Shown: positions 50,387 through 59,999 of the stretch, piece after piece
Numbering within the stretch: position 1 is the first letter of the stretch
Layout of the letters: every line of letters starts with the position of its first letter
Origin: Bradyrhizobium barranii subsp. apii
GTDB lineage: Bacteria > Pseudomonadota > Alphaproteobacteria > Rhizobiales > Xanthobacteraceae
Assembly: GCF_011516635.5 (NCBI RefSeq)
Contig: NZ_CP096255.1
Span: 4,834,501 to 4,898,500 of the forward strand
Length of the DNA: 64,000 bases
Reading direction: 5' to 3'
Notes under the pieces: generated by a model
Told to the model about the DNA's origin: nothing
What the model saw: only the letters and a program-made list of their open reading frames with translations
Databases searched by the model: none
Program-made: the position numbers and the translations under genes

Positions 50387-53300
50387 ATGCCGAGCGCCGG
50401 ATTTGTCCACCTTCACGTTCACTCGGCCTATTCGCTGCTCAAGGGCTCGATCAAGATCGCCAAGCTCGCCGAGCTTGCGAAGAAAGACCACCAGCCCGCA
50501 CTGGCGCTGACCGACACCGACAACATGTTCGGCGCGCTGGAGTTCTCCGACAAGATGGCGGGCTCCGGCATCCAGCCGATCGTCGGCTGCGAGCTCGCGA
50601 TCGATTTCGGCGACCAGGATCCCAACGCGCGCAATGCGCTGCTGCCGTCGCGTGTGGTGCTGCTGGCGGCCCAGGAGCGCGGCTATCGCAGCCTGATGCG
50701 GCTGAACTCGCGCGCGTTCCTCGAATCGCCTGACAGCCACGCGCCGTTCATCAAGTTCGATTGGCTCGACGGTGAGACCGAAGGCTTGATCGCACTCACG
50801 GGCGGCCCTGACGGGCCGATCTCGCTCGCGCTTGCCAGCGGGCAGGCCGAAATTGCGGCGACGCGCTGCGAGCGTCTCGCCGGCCTGTTCGGCGACCGCC
50901 TCTATGTTGAATTGCAGCGCCACAACATCGACAAGGAGCGCCGCGTCGAAAGCGGGCTGATCGACATTGCCTACGCAAAAGGCCTGCCGCTGGTTGCGAC
51001 CAACGAGCCGTATTTCGCTTCGAACGACGATTACGAGGCGCACGATGCGCTGCTCTGCATCGCCGGCGGGCGGCTGATCGCCGAGACCGATCGCCTTCAG
51101 CTCACGCCCGATCACCGCTTCAAGACCCGCGCCGAGATGGCGGTGCTGTTCGCCGACATTCCGGAGGCGCTGGCCTCGACGGTGGAGATCGCCGAGCGCT
51201 GCTCGTTCCGCCCGATGACGCGCAAGCCGATCCTGCCGTTCTTCACGGTCGGCGCCGCCGCAAGCTCCGACGCCGCGTCGGTCGAGGCGGCCGAGCTCAA
51301 GCGCCAGGCGGAGGAGGGGCTCGCCAACCGCCTGCGCGTGCACGGCCTGTCGCAGGGCACTACGGAAGAGGACTACGACAAGCGCCTGGCGTTCGAGCTC
51401 GACGTCATCATGCGGATGAAATACGCGGGCTACTTCCTGATCGTCTCGGACTTCATCAAATGGGCGAAGGGCCAGGGGATTCCGGTCGGACCGGGGCGCG
51501 GTTCGGGCGCCGGCTCTCTGGTCGCCTGGGCGCTGACCATCACCGACCTCGACCCGATCAAGTTCGGCCTGCTGTTCGAACGCTTCCTCAATCCGGAACG
51601 CGTCTCGATGCCGGACTTCGACATCGATTTCTGCCAGGACCGCCGCGGCGAGGTGATCAGGTACGTCCAGGAGCGCTACGGTCGCGACCAGGTCGCGCAG
51701 ATCATCACCTTCGGTACGCTGCAGGCGCGCGGCGTGCTGCGCGACGTCGGCCGCGTGCTGCAGATGCCCTATGGCCAGGTCGACAAGCTGACCAAGCTGG
51801 TGCCGCAGAACCCGGCCGCGTCGGTGACGTTGGCCGCCGCGATCGAGAGCGAGCCGAAGCTTCAGGCGTTCCGCGATGAAGACCCGGTGGTGGCGCGCGC
51901 CTTCGACATCGCGCAGCGTCTCGAAGGCCTGACCCGCCACGCCTCGACGCACGCGGCCGGCATCGTGATCGGCGATCGCCCCCTGAGCGAACTCGTGCCG
52001 ATGTACCGCGATCCCAAATCGGACATGCCGGTAACCCAGTTCAACATGAAATGGGTCGAGCCGGCCGGGCTCGTGAAGTTCGACTTCCTCGGCCTGAAGA
52101 CGCTGACCGTGCTCGACGTCGCGGTGAAGCTCCTGAAGCCGCGCAACATCGACATCGATCTCGCGACGCTGCCGATCGACGATGCCGAAAGCTACCAGAT
52201 GCTGGCGCGGGGCGAGGTGGTCGGCGTGTTCCAGGTTGAAAGCCAGGGCATGCGGCGCGCGCTGGTCGACATGCGCCCCGACCGTTTCGAGGACATCATC
52301 GCGCTGGTCGCGCTCTATCGCCCGGGCCCGATGGCGAACATCCCGACCTATTGCTCGCGCAAGCACGGCGACGAGGAGCCGGAATATCTGCATCCGGTGC
52401 TGGAGCCGATCCTGAAGGAAACCTTCGGCGTCATCATCTACCAGGAACAGGTGATGCAGATCGCGCAGGTGATGTCGGGCTATTCGCTCGGCGACGCCGA
52501 CCTGCTGCGCCGCGCCATGGGCAAGAAGATCCGCGCCGAGATGGACAAGCAGCGCGACATCTTCGTCGCCGGCGCGGTCAAGAACGGCGTGCCGAAGGGG
52601 CAGGCCGAGACCATCTTCGAGCTGCTCGCAAAGTTCGCCGACTACGGCTTCAACAAGAGCCACGCGGCGGCCTACGCGCTGGTGTCCTACCACACCGCCT
52701 ATATGAAGGCGCATTACCCGGTGGAGTTCATCGCAGCGTCGATGACGCTCGATCTCAACAACACCGACAAGCTCTCCGAATTCCGTTCCGAGGCGCAGCG
52801 CCTCGGCATCAAGGTCGAGCCGCCGAACATCAACCGCTCAGGCCCGACCTTCGAGGTCGGCGACAAGACGATCTACTACGCGCTTGCCGCGCTCAAGGGC
52901 GTCGGCATCCAGGCGATCGAGCAGATCATCGAGGAGCGGACCAGGCGCGGGCTGTTCACCTCGCTCGCCGACTTCGCCGCGCGGGTCAATCCGCGCGCGA
53001 TCAACAAGCGCATCATCGAAAGCCTCGCCGCTGCCGGCGCCTTCGACACGCTGGAGCCGAACAGGGCGCGGGTCTTTGCCGGCGCGGACTCGATCCTGGC
53101 CGCCTGCCAGCGTGCGCATCAGGCCGAGACCATCGGCCAGAACGACATGTTCGGCATGTCGGCGGACGCACCGACCATCATGCTGCCGCAGATCGAGCCC
53201 TGGCTGCCGGCCGAGCGGCTGCGCCGCGAATATGACGCGATCGGATTCTTCCTGTCGGGCCATCCGCTCGACGATTACGCGATGGTCCTGAAGCGCCTGC

Positions 53301-53890
53301 GGGTGCAGAGCTGGGCCGAGTTCTCGCGTGCGGTGAAGACCGGCGCAACCGCAGGCAAGGTCGCGGCCACCGTGGTGTCGCGCATGGAGCGGCGCACCAA
53401 GACCGGCAACAAGATGGGCATCATGGGGCTGTCTGATCCCACGGGCCATTTCGAGGCGGTGCTGTTCTCTGAGGGCCTCGCGCAATACCGCGATGTGCTC
53501 GAGCCGGGCGCCGCCGTGCTGCTCCAGTTGGGCGCGGAATTGCAGGGCGAGGACGTTCGCGCCCGCGTGCTGCATGCCGAGCCGCTCGATGACGCCGCCG
53601 CCAAGACGCAGAAGGGCCTGCGCATCTTCGTGCGCGACACCAAGCCGCTGGAGTCGATCGCCAAGCGACTGGCCGGGCCCGACATGGCGGCTTCGAACGG
53701 CGCCGCGCCAAAGGTCGGCAGTCCCGGCATCGCGCCGCGCTCGAACGGCGACGGCGAGATCTCGCTGGTGATGATGCTCGACCTCGAGACCGAGGTCGAG
53801 ATGAAGCTGCCCGGCCGCTTCAAGGTCTCGCCGCAGATCGCCGGCGCGATCAAGGCGGTCGCGGGCGTCGTGGACGTGCAGCAGCTGTAA
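50387..53890 (+). CDS. dnaE: DNA polymerase III alpha subunit
   Basis: 1167 residues from MPSAGFVHLHVHSAYSLL, the usual start; the frame remains open upstream to 50207 but those residues have no family counterpart. PHP domain at the N-terminus (HLHVHSAYSLL, DTDNMFG), polymerase core with GPGRGSGAGSLVAWAL and the catalytic MPDFDIDFCQDRR, FVAKFADYGFNKSHAAAYALVSY-type region in the thumb, helix-hairpin-helix (FTSLADFAARVN), and OB fold with VAATVVSRMERRTKTGNKMG. Main replicative polymerase catalytic subunit. A RIME-like repeat begins at its stop codon. Confidence 0.97.
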   Translation: MPSAGFVHLHVHSAYSLLKGSIKIAKLAELAKKDHQPALALTDTDNMFGALEFSDKMAGSGIQPIVGCELAIDFGDQDPNARNALLPSRVVLLAAQERGYRSLMRLNSRAFLESPDSHAPFIKFDWLDGETEGLIALTGGPDGPISLALASGQAEIAATRCERLAGLFGDRLYVELQRHNIDKERRVESGLIDIAYAKGLPLVATNEPYFASNDDYEAHDALLCIAGGRLIAETDRLQLTPDHRFKTRAEMAVLFADIPEALASTVEIAERCSFRPMTRKPILPFFTVGAAASSDAASVEAAELKRQAEEGLANRLRVHGLSQGTTEEDYDKRLAFELDVIMRMKYAGYFLIVSDFIKWAKGQGIPVGPGRGSGAGSLVAWALTITDLDPIKFGLLFERFLNPERVSMPDFDIDFCQDRRGEVIRYVQERYGRDQVAQIITFGTLQARGVLRDVGRVLQMPYGQVDKLTKLVPQNPAASVTLAAAIESEPKLQAFRDEDPVVARAFDIAQRLEGLTRHASTHAAGIVIGDRPLSELVPMYRDPKSDMPVTQFNMKWVEPAGLVKFDFLGLKTLTVLDVAVKLLKPRNIDIDLATLPIDDAESYQMLARGEVVGVFQVESQGMRRALVDMRPDRFEDIIALVALYRPGPMANIPTYCSRKHGDEEPEYLHPVLEPILKETFGVIIYQEQVMQIAQVMSGYSLGDADLLRRAMGKKIRAEMDKQRDIFVAGAVKNGVPKGQAETIFELLAKFADYGFNKSHAAAYALVSYHTAYMKAHYPVEFIAASMTLDLNNTDKLSEFRSEAQRLGIKVEPPNINRSGPTFEVGDKTIYYALAALKGVGIQAIEQIIEERTRRGLFTSLADFAARVNPRAINKRIIESLAAAGAFDTLEPNRARVFAGADSILAACQRAHQAETIGQNDMFGMSADAPTIMLPQIEPWLPAERLRREYDAIGFFLSGHPLDDYAMVLKRLRVQSWAEFSRAVKTGATAGKVAATVVSRMERRTKTGNKMGIMGLSDPTGHFEAVLFSEGLAQYRDVLEPGAAVLLQLGAELQGEDVRARVLHAEPLDDAAAKTQKGLRIFVRDTKPLESIAKRLAGPDMAASNGAAPKVGSPGIAPRSNGDGEISLVMMLDLETEVEMKLPGRFKVSPQIAGAIKAVAGVVDVQQL

Positions 53891-54016
53891 AGCGCGATGA
53901 TATCTGGAAGAATCGTCATCGTGCTTGGGATCGGCGTTAGCGTATGATCTCACCACAAACGCGTGCCGCGTCTGTGGTGAGTGAGAATTGCTGCCCTTTT
54001 CCGGATCATGCTTTAG
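53889..54016 (+). repeat. Rhizobial intergenic mosaic (RIME-like) element, copy 1
   Basis: Begins at the dnaE stop with AAAGCGCGATGAT and ends TTCCGGATCATGCTTTAG. The ends match those of the copy at 61342-61424. The middle is different and includes a CACCACAAA/TCTGTGGTG inverted repeat. No gene is supported in 53891-54215 otherwise. Confidence 0.65.
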
Positions 54017-54215
54017 CAGCCGATCTCGAATATATGCAGATGGACGCAGCTTTGTGCGGTCGTTGCGCGTGAGGCGAGCGGTCACTTCGGCTTTGCAGCA
54101 TGGTTCGCGTTGCAGCAATCATCAGTTGCATCATTTGTCATTGGTGATTTCTTCACATCGATGCACCTATCATCGCGACGCTTCCATTCGTCCACTGTAC
54201 CTGGGGAAACGTCAC

Positions 54216-54986
54216 ATGTGCGACAGGTGCTCTGAATCTCTGCATCATGAATCTCTGCATCGAGACATCGCGCCGTCGCGGCGATCCGCGATGCTGTTTG
54301 GCGCCGCTGCGTTCGGCATGGCCTTCGCCGGCGGAGCTTTCGCGAGCGGCGCCTTGGCAAAGGAGGCCAAGCAGCCACCCAAGCCGCAGAACGTGTTGTC
54401 GCCCGACGCATCGCTGAAGCGGCTGATGGAGGGCAATGCGCGCTATGTCGACGGTGTGGCGCGGCGCCACGATTTCAAGCACGAGCGCGAGGCGCTGGCC
54501 GGTGGACAGAATCCGTTCGCGGCGGTTCTGAGCTGCGCCGATTCACGCATCGCGCCGGAATATGCCTTCGACAGCGGCCGCGGGGATCTCTTCGTCTGCC
54601 GCGTCGCCGGAAATTTTGCCGGCACCGAAACCATTGCCAGCATGGAATATGCGGTGGCCGTGCTCAACGCACCGCTGATCCTGGTGCTCGGCCATGATGC
54701 CTGCGGCGCGGTCGATGCGACGCTGAAGGCAATCAAGGACAACACGTCGCCGCCGGGACACATTCCCTCGCTGGTCGATGCGATCGCGCCCGCCGCAAAG
54801 GCTGCGATGCAGCAGGGCGGGGACGTGCTCAACAAGGCGATCCGGCAGAACGTGATCGACAATGTCGCGAAGCTGAAGTCGGCCGCGCCGATCCTCAATG
54901 CGGCCGTGGAGCAGGGCAAGCTGAAGGTCGTCGGTGGCATCTACCGGCTCACCACGGGAACAGTCGATCTGATCGCGCAGGGCTGA
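54216..54986 (+). CDS. Beta carbonic anhydrase with Tat-type signal
   Basis: 256 residues. A twin-arginine leader (PSRRSAMLFGAAAFGMAFAGGAF) predicts export. The enzyme part has zinc ligands C107 (SCADSR, with D109/R111), H160 and C163 (LGHDACGA), and the VAGNFAGTETIASMEYAVAVL helix of beta-class enzymes. It hydrates CO2 in the periplasm. ATG at 54216 follows GGGGAAA; readings from 53988 include residues from the repeat region and are rejected. Confidence 0.9.
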   Translation: MCDRCSESLHHESLHRDIAPSRRSAMLFGAAAFGMAFAGGAFASGALAKEAKQPPKPQNVLSPDASLKRLMEGNARYVDGVARRHDFKHEREALAGGQNPFAAVLSCADSRIAPEYAFDSGRGDLFVCRVAGNFAGTETIASMEYAVAVLNAPLILVLGHDACGAVDATLKAIKDNTSPPGHIPSLVDAIAPAAKAAMQQGGDVLNKAIRQNVIDNVAKLKSAAPILNAAVEQGKLKVVGGIYRLTTGTVDLIAQG

Positions 54987-55161
54987 GCGAGGTTCGCGCC
55001 ACAGCGCGGTCGCGAGGCTTACGCGGGCCTGACGCAGGGACGTGATGGGGCGGGGGCGCCATGCCGCCGCCTCAATCCGCGCTTTTCGTTCAAGAGCCAT
55101 TCAGCCGGCCGCGCGTCTCATGTACGGTGGCAGCTCAACAACGATAGCGGGCAAGCAAGCC

Positions 55162-57666
55162 ATGCGTGGGACCTACAAGGCCTTCATCTGTTTTCTCTTG
55201 CCGATCCTGGCGTTCGCTGCGGCCGCGCCCGATCCGGCGCGCGCGCAGCAGCAGGAAAAGCGCATCGCGCTCGTGGTCGGCAACGGCGCCTACGCCAAGT
55301 CGCCGCTGGCGACGACCGCGAACGATGCCGGCCTGATCGCGCAGACGCTGCAAGCGGCGGGCTTCGACGTGGTCGGCGCGCGCGATCTCGACGGCGACAC
55401 GCTGCGCAAGAGTCTTCGCGATTTCATCCAGAAGGCGCAGGCCTCGGGTCCCGGCACCGTCGCGATGATCTATCTTGCCGGCTATGGCGTCCAGCTCGCG
55501 GGCGAGAACTATTTCATCCCGGTCGATTCCAACATCACCCGCGACACCGACATTCCGACCGAAGGCCTGCGGATCAGCGACTACGCCCGCCAGCTCGCTT
55601 CCATTCCGCTCAAGGCCAACATCGTCGTGCTCGACGCGGCGCGCGCGCAGCCCTTCATCGAGGGCGGCCAGCAGATCGCGAGCGGACTGGCGCTGGTCGA
55701 GCCGGATCCGAACATGCTGATCGCCTTCAACGCCGCGCCCGGCACGGTCGCGCCGGAAGAGCCCGGCCCGTACGGTATTTATGCGCAATCGCTGGCGGAG
55801 ATGATCCGTACCGGCGGCCTGCCGCTGGCCGAGGTGTTCGACCGCGTCCGTCTGCGCGTCAACGAGGCCAGCAAGGGCGCGCAGGTGCCGTGGAACGAGG
55901 CGAAGATATCAGCGCCCTTCTCGTTCTTCGAGCGCAGGCCCGACGCGCCGCCGCCGGAGGCCGCGCCCGACCAGGTTGCCGCGATCCGCAACAAGCCGAT
56001 CCGCGATCTCGGCGTGCAGGACGCCTATGCGGCCGCGCTCGAGCGCGACACGTTGCCGGCCTATGAAGAATTTCTCGCGGCCTATCCCGGTGATCCGATG
56101 TCGAAGCGCGTGATGGCGATCGTCGCGGCGCGCCGCGAGGCGATCACCTGGCGGCGGACCTACCGGAACGATACGCCTGAGGCCTATTGGTCCTATCTGC
56201 GCCGCTATCCGCGCGGGCCGCACGCGGCCGATGCGCGCCGGCGTCTGGCGATTCTCACCGCGCCGCCCGAGCCACCGCCGACCTTCGCGATGATCGACTA
56301 TGACGTGCCGCCCCCGCCGCCGGAGGAGGTGGTCTATGTCGACCGTCCCGTGCTGTACTTCAGCGACCCTGATTTTGGCTTCGCGCCGCCACCGCCGCCG
56401 CCGGTCTATTATCTGCCGCCGCCGCCGCCGGATTTCATCGTGCTCGAGCCGCCGCTGCCCGTTGTCGGCCTGTTCGTGTTGCCGCAGCCGATGTTCGTGC
56501 CGATCCCGGTGTTCGTCAGGCCGCCGATCTATGTCGCGCCGCCGCCGAACAACATCGTCTTCAACAACATCCATAACACCACGGTCATCAACACCGTGAT
56601 CAACCGGCCGCCCGCCCCGCCCGTGGGAGCGGGAGGAGGGACCGGGCCTGGCAATCTGAGGCCGGCGATTGCCGACCGCGCCAACCCGGTAGCGCCAATG
56701 TTGCCGCAAGCCGCTACGCAGCGCGCCGCGCTGATCCAGCAGGGCAAGGCGCCGATGCCGCTGAGCGCGACGGTCCAGCCGACGGCGAGGCCGGGGATAC
56801 CTCCGGGGACGCCGGCCAATGTCGCGCCGACCGGCACGCCCCCCGCCGCACCGCCGACCAGGCTGCCGCAGGCCAATACGCTGCCGGTTCCGGGCGCCCA
56901 AGGCGGGCCGCCGGCTGGGGCAGGGACGTCGCCTGGCGGCAGGCCCTTGGCGCCGACGGCAAATGTACCCGGTGCGCCTTCGCCGACGCATCCGGGGGCG
57001 CCGACCACGGCTGCGCCCGGCACAACGCTGCCGTCCCATCCTGGCGCGCCAACGGCCGGCACTCCGACGACCGTTGCGCCCACCGCGAACCCGGCTGCGC
57101 CCGGCCAACCGCCGAAGCCGCCGGTTGCTCAGACCCCGGCCGGCGGCGCGCCCGCTGGCGGCAAGTCTGCAACCCGCGAGCCGGCTGTCGCGCCGCCAAC
57201 TGCTGCGGGCACACCGCCCGGCACGCCCTCGGGCGCCGCGGGCAAGCCGGTCACGCCGCCGCCCTCGGCCGCGCGCGAGCCGGTCAAACCGCAGAACTTG
57301 CCCGCGACCCCTCCAGCGCAGGCCGCCCGGCCGTCGCCGTCAGCTCCAGCACCGCGACCGCAGGCCGTGGCGAGGCCGACGCCGCCCGCCGCTCGCCCGG
57401 CACCGCCGCCGCATGTCGCATCGCCTCCGCCGGCCCGAGCGGCTCCGCCTGTGGCCGTTGCACGGCCGGCGCCTCCGCCAATGGCCCGGCCTGCACCTCC
57501 ACCCGTGGCGCGGCCCGCGCCGCCACCGCCGGTCGCCCGGCCGGCACCACCGCCGCCGCCGCGGATGGCCGTCGCGCCACCGCCCCCGCAGCGTCCGGCC
57601 GCACCTCCACCGCGCCAAGCGGCGCCGGCGGCGAAAAAGTGCCCGCCGAACCAGCCCAAGTGCTAG
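55162..57666 (+). CDS. Caspase-fold (Peptidase_C14) protein with both catalytic residues replaced, long Pro/Ala-rich tail
   Basis: 834 residues. Signal peptide (ICFLLPILAFAAAAPDPARAQ), then a p20 domain: KRIALVVGNGAYA, MIYLAGYGVQLAGENYFIPVD and IVVLDAARAQPF. In active members these read ...AGHGVQ... and ...LDACR...; here the His is Y108 and the Cys is A160. Residues about 310-390 form a short helical repeat-like domain (RDLGVQDAYAAALERDTLPAYEEFLAAYPGD). Residues about 390-834 are Pro, Ala, Val-rich with PPPP-Y/F motifs and AP repeats, ending in a CPPNQPKC pair. Likely a surface or periplasmic scaffold or decoy with no protease activity. Confidence 0.85.
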   Translation: MRGTYKAFICFLLPILAFAAAAPDPARAQQQEKRIALVVGNGAYAKSPLATTANDAGLIAQTLQAAGFDVVGARDLDGDTLRKSLRDFIQKAQASGPGTVAMIYLAGYGVQLAGENYFIPVDSNITRDTDIPTEGLRISDYARQLASIPLKANIVVLDAARAQPFIEGGQQIASGLALVEPDPNMLIAFNAAPGTVAPEEPGPYGIYAQSLAEMIRTGGLPLAEVFDRVRLRVNEASKGAQVPWNEAKISAPFSFFERRPDAPPPEAAPDQVAAIRNKPIRDLGVQDAYAAALERDTLPAYEEFLAAYPGDPMSKRVMAIVAARREAITWRRTYRNDTPEAYWSYLRRYPRGPHAADARRRLAILTAPPEPPPTFAMIDYDVPPPPPEEVVYVDRPVLYFSDPDFGFAPPPPPPVYYLPPPPPDFIVLEPPLPVVGLFVLPQPMFVPIPVFVRPPIYVAPPPNNIVFNNIHNTTVINTVINRPPAPPVGAGGGTGPGNLRPAIADRANPVAPMLPQAATQRAALIQQGKAPMPLSATVQPTARPGIPPGTPANVAPTGTPPAAPPTRLPQANTLPVPGAQGGPPAGAGTSPGGRPLAPTANVPGAPSPTHPGAPTTAAPGTTLPSHPGAPTAGTPTTVAPTANPAAPGQPPKPPVAQTPAGGAPAGGKSATREPAVAPPTAAGTPPGTPSGAAGKPVTPPPSAAREPVKPQNLPATPPAQAARPSPSAPAPRPQAVARPTPPAARPAPPPHVASPPPARAAPPVAVARPAPPPMARPAPPPVARPAPPPPVARPAPPPPPRMAVAPPPPQRPAAPPPRQAAPAAKKCPPNQPKC

Positions 57667-57698
57667 GTCTTTGCGGGCTGGCGTGGTCTTTACGGAAG

Positions 57699-57748
57699 AG
57701 GGCCTTCGGGAGGCGAAAACAGCCCCCGAAAGGCCCTTATTTCCTTGC
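57699..57748 (+). terminator. Likely terminator of the pseudo-caspase gene (or rpsB leader)
   Basis: AGGGCCTTCGGG pairs with CCCGAAAGGCCCT (12 bp with one bulged A) and is followed by a T-rich stretch (TATTTCC). It lies 33 bases after the stop and 138 bases before rpsB, so it could also shape the rpsB leader. Confidence 0.6.
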
Positions 57749-57885
57749 TTCTGGCCGAAATGGCGCTATATAGCGCCCCATCTCACACGGAAACATGGCT
57801 CACAAGGCCGTCCGGTGGCAACCGGGGCGAGAACGCTCCGTTTTGCTCACACGTTTCCGGAGGAACCAACCGGAGAATTGAAACT

Positions 57886-58881
57886 ATGGCGCTACCCGAT
57901 TTCACCATGCGTCAGCTCCTCGAAGCTGGCGTGCACTTTGGTCACCAGTCTCACCGCTGGAATCCGAAAATGGCACCGTTCATTTTCGGCGCCCGCAACA
58001 ACATCCACATCGTCGACCTCGCGCAGACCGTGCCGTTGCTGCACACCGCCTTGCAGGCGGTCAGCGACACCGTCGCCAAGGGCGGCCGCATCCTGTTCGT
58101 CGGCACCAAGCGCCAGGCGCAGGACGGCGTCGCGGACGCTGCCAAGCGCTGCGCGCAGTATTTCGTCAATTCGCGCTGGCTCGGCGGCACGCTGACCAAC
58201 TGGAAGACGATCTCGGCCTCGATTAAGCGCCTGCGTCATCTCGATGACGTGCTGTCCGGCGGCGACGCCAGCTCCTACACCAAGAAGGAGCGTCTGACGC
58301 TTCAGCGCGAGCGCGACAAGCTCGATCGCTCGCTCGGCGGCATCAAGGACATGGGCGGTCTGCCCGACCTGATCTTCGTGATCGACACCAACAAGGAAGA
58401 CATCGCGATCCAGGAAGCCCAGCGGCTCAACATCCCGGTCGCCGCGATCGTCGACACCAATTCGGATCCCAAGGGCATCACCTATGTGGTCCCGGGCAAT
58501 GACGACGCCGGTCGCGCGATCGCGCTGTATTGCGACCTGATCGCACGTGCGGCGATCGACGGCATCTCGCGCGCCCAGGGCGATTCGGGCATCGACATCG
58601 GCGCCTCGGCTCGTCCGGTCGCCGAAGAGCTGCCGGCCGCTTCCTCGAGCGGCTTCCAGGGCCTTGCCGGTCCGCGCGGCACCGCCGACGACCTCAAGAA
58701 GCTCCCGGGCGTGTCGGGCGCGATTGAGAAGAAGTTCAACGACCTCGGCATCTTCCACTTCTGGCAGCTCGCCGAGCTCGATCACGACACCGCGCACAAG
58801 ATCGGCGAAGAAGTCGGTCTGCCGAGCCGTGCGGATGCCTGGGTGGCCAAGGCCAAGGCGCTGACCGCGGAAGCGGAATAG
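57886..58881 (+). CDS. rpsB: Ribosomal protein S2 with C-terminal extension
   Basis: 331 residues; E. coli S2 has about 240. The N-terminal S2 domain is standard (FTMRQLLEAGVHFGHQSHRWNPKMAPFIFG, LFVGTKRQAQD, WLGGTLTNWKTI, DLIFVIDTNKEDIAIQEAQRLNIPVAAIVDTN). Residues about 255-331 are an extra helix-hairpin-helix-like domain (DDLKKLPGVSGAIEKKFNDLGIFHFWQLAELDHDTAHKIGEEVGL), as in other Rhizobiales. ATG at 57886 has GGAG in the leader; the upstream frame from 57745 is rejected. Assembles into the 30S subunit. Confidence 0.97.
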   Translation: MALPDFTMRQLLEAGVHFGHQSHRWNPKMAPFIFGARNNIHIVDLAQTVPLLHTALQAVSDTVAKGGRILFVGTKRQAQDGVADAAKRCAQYFVNSRWLGGTLTNWKTISASIKRLRHLDDVLSGGDASSYTKKERLTLQRERDKLDRSLGGIKDMGGLPDLIFVIDTNKEDIAIQEAQRLNIPVAAIVDTNSDPKGITYVVPGNDDAGRAIALYCDLIARAAIDGISRAQGDSGIDIGASARPVAEELPAASSSGFQGLAGPRGTADDLKKLPGVSGAIEKKFNDLGIFHFWQLAELDHDTAHKIGEEVGLPSRADAWVAKAKALTAEAE

Positions 58882-58900
58882 TCAAAAAGAGCGATGGGTT

Positions 58901-58920
58901 GGCCGGATATAAGTCCGGCC
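58901..58920 (+). terminator. Hairpin in the rpsB-tsf gap
   Basis: GGCCGGA-TATAAG-TCCGGCC, a 7-bp stem 19 bases after the rpsB stop, with no T run. An equivalent position in other bacteria holds a partial terminator between rpsB and tsf; here termination strength is doubtful. Confidence 0.4.
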
Positions 58921-59015
58921 ACCATTTCAGTTGACGCGAATTCCTGAGATGGACCGCGGCGGGGCTGTTTGATGCCACGCCGCGGCAAACCGGCAGGCAA
59001 GAAGGATTTTCAACG

Positions 59016-59939
59016 ATGGCAACGATCACAGCTGCGATGGTCAAGGATCTGCGCGAGTCCACCGGCGCAGGCATGATGGACTGCAAGGCCGCGCTCACCG
59101 AAAACGACGGCAACATGGAAGCGGCGCAGGACTGGCTGCGCAAGAAGGGCCTGTCGAAGGCCGCCAAGAAGTCCGGCCGCGTCGCCGCGGAAGGCCTGAT
59201 CGGCGCGCTCACCAAGGGCACCAAGGGCGTCGTGGTCGAGGTCAACTCCGAGACCGACTTCGTCGCGCGCAACGGTCAGTTCCAGGGCCTCGTCAAGATG
59301 GTTGCCCAGGTCGCATTCGACGTCGGCGCCGATGTCGAGAAGATCAAGGCCGCCAAGGTCGGTGACGTCACGATCGAAGCCGCGATCAACGACGCGATCG
59401 CCACCATCGGGGAGAACATGACGCTGCGTCGCGCAGCTTCGCTCGAAGTGACGCAGGGCGTCGTGTCGAGCTACGTCCACGGCGCCGTCGTCGAAGGCGC
59501 CGGCAAGATGGGCGTGATCGTCGCGCTCGAATCGCCCGGCAAAGCCGATGAGCTCGCAGCCCTCGGTCGCCAGATCGCGATGCATGTCGCGGCCACGAAC
59601 CCGCTCGCGCTCGAGCCGTCCGGCCTCGATCCGGCGGTCGTGAAGCGCGAGAAGGACGTGCTCGCCGACAAATATCGCCAGCAGGGCAAGCCTGAGAACG
59701 TGATCGAGAAGATCGTCGAGTCCGGCCTCAAGACCTATTACAAGGAAGTCTGCCTGCTCGAGCAGGCCTTCATCCACGACACCGGCAAGTCGGTGGCGCA
59801 GGCGGTGAAGGAAGCCGAAGGCAAGGTCGGCGGCGCGGTGAAGATCGCGGGCTTTGTGCGCTATGCTCTCGGTGAGGGAATCGAGAAGCAGGAAAGCGAC
59901 TTCGCGGCCGAGGTCGCAGCGGCCAGCGGCAAGAAGTAA
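59016..59939 (+). CDS. tsf: Elongation factor Ts
   Basis: 307 residues. N-terminal UBA-like helix bundle with ITAAMVKDLRESTGAGMMDCKAALTEN, the TDFVARN motif that contacts EF-Tu, and the dimerisation-type core (IAMHVAATNPLALEPSGLDPAVVKREKDVL, FIHDTGKSVAQAVKE). It exchanges GDP for GTP on EF-Tu. Follows rpsB in the usual order; a strong AAGGA sits upstream. Confidence 0.97.
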   Translation: MATITAAMVKDLRESTGAGMMDCKAALTENDGNMEAAQDWLRKKGLSKAAKKSGRVAAEGLIGALTKGTKGVVVEVNSETDFVARNGQFQGLVKMVAQVAFDVGADVEKIKAAKVGDVTIEAAINDAIATIGENMTLRRAASLEVTQGVVSSYVHGAVVEGAGKMGVIVALESPGKADELAALGRQIAMHVAATNPLALEPSGLDPAVVKREKDVLADKYRQQGKPENVIEKIVESGLKTYYKEVCLLEQAFIHDTGKSVAQAVKEAEGKVGGAVKIAGFVRYALGEGIEKQESDFAAEVAAASGKK

Positions 59940-59953
59940 GCGCCGGTACGTTC

Positions 59954-59974
59954 CTTCCGGCTTGCCGCCGGAAG
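59954..59974 (+). terminator. Hairpin in the tsf-pyrH gap
   Basis: CTTCCGGC-TTGCC-GCCGGAAG, an 8-bp perfect stem 15 bases after the tsf stop. No T run follows, so it may protect or process the transcript instead of ending it. Confidence 0.4.
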
Positions 59975-59999
59975 CGGCGCCCGGACGGGGAAAGTGCTC

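Noticed and set aside
50360..52714. 784-codon minus-strand frame antisense to dnaE
   Set aside because: Same cause; dnaE occupies the region with complete motifs.
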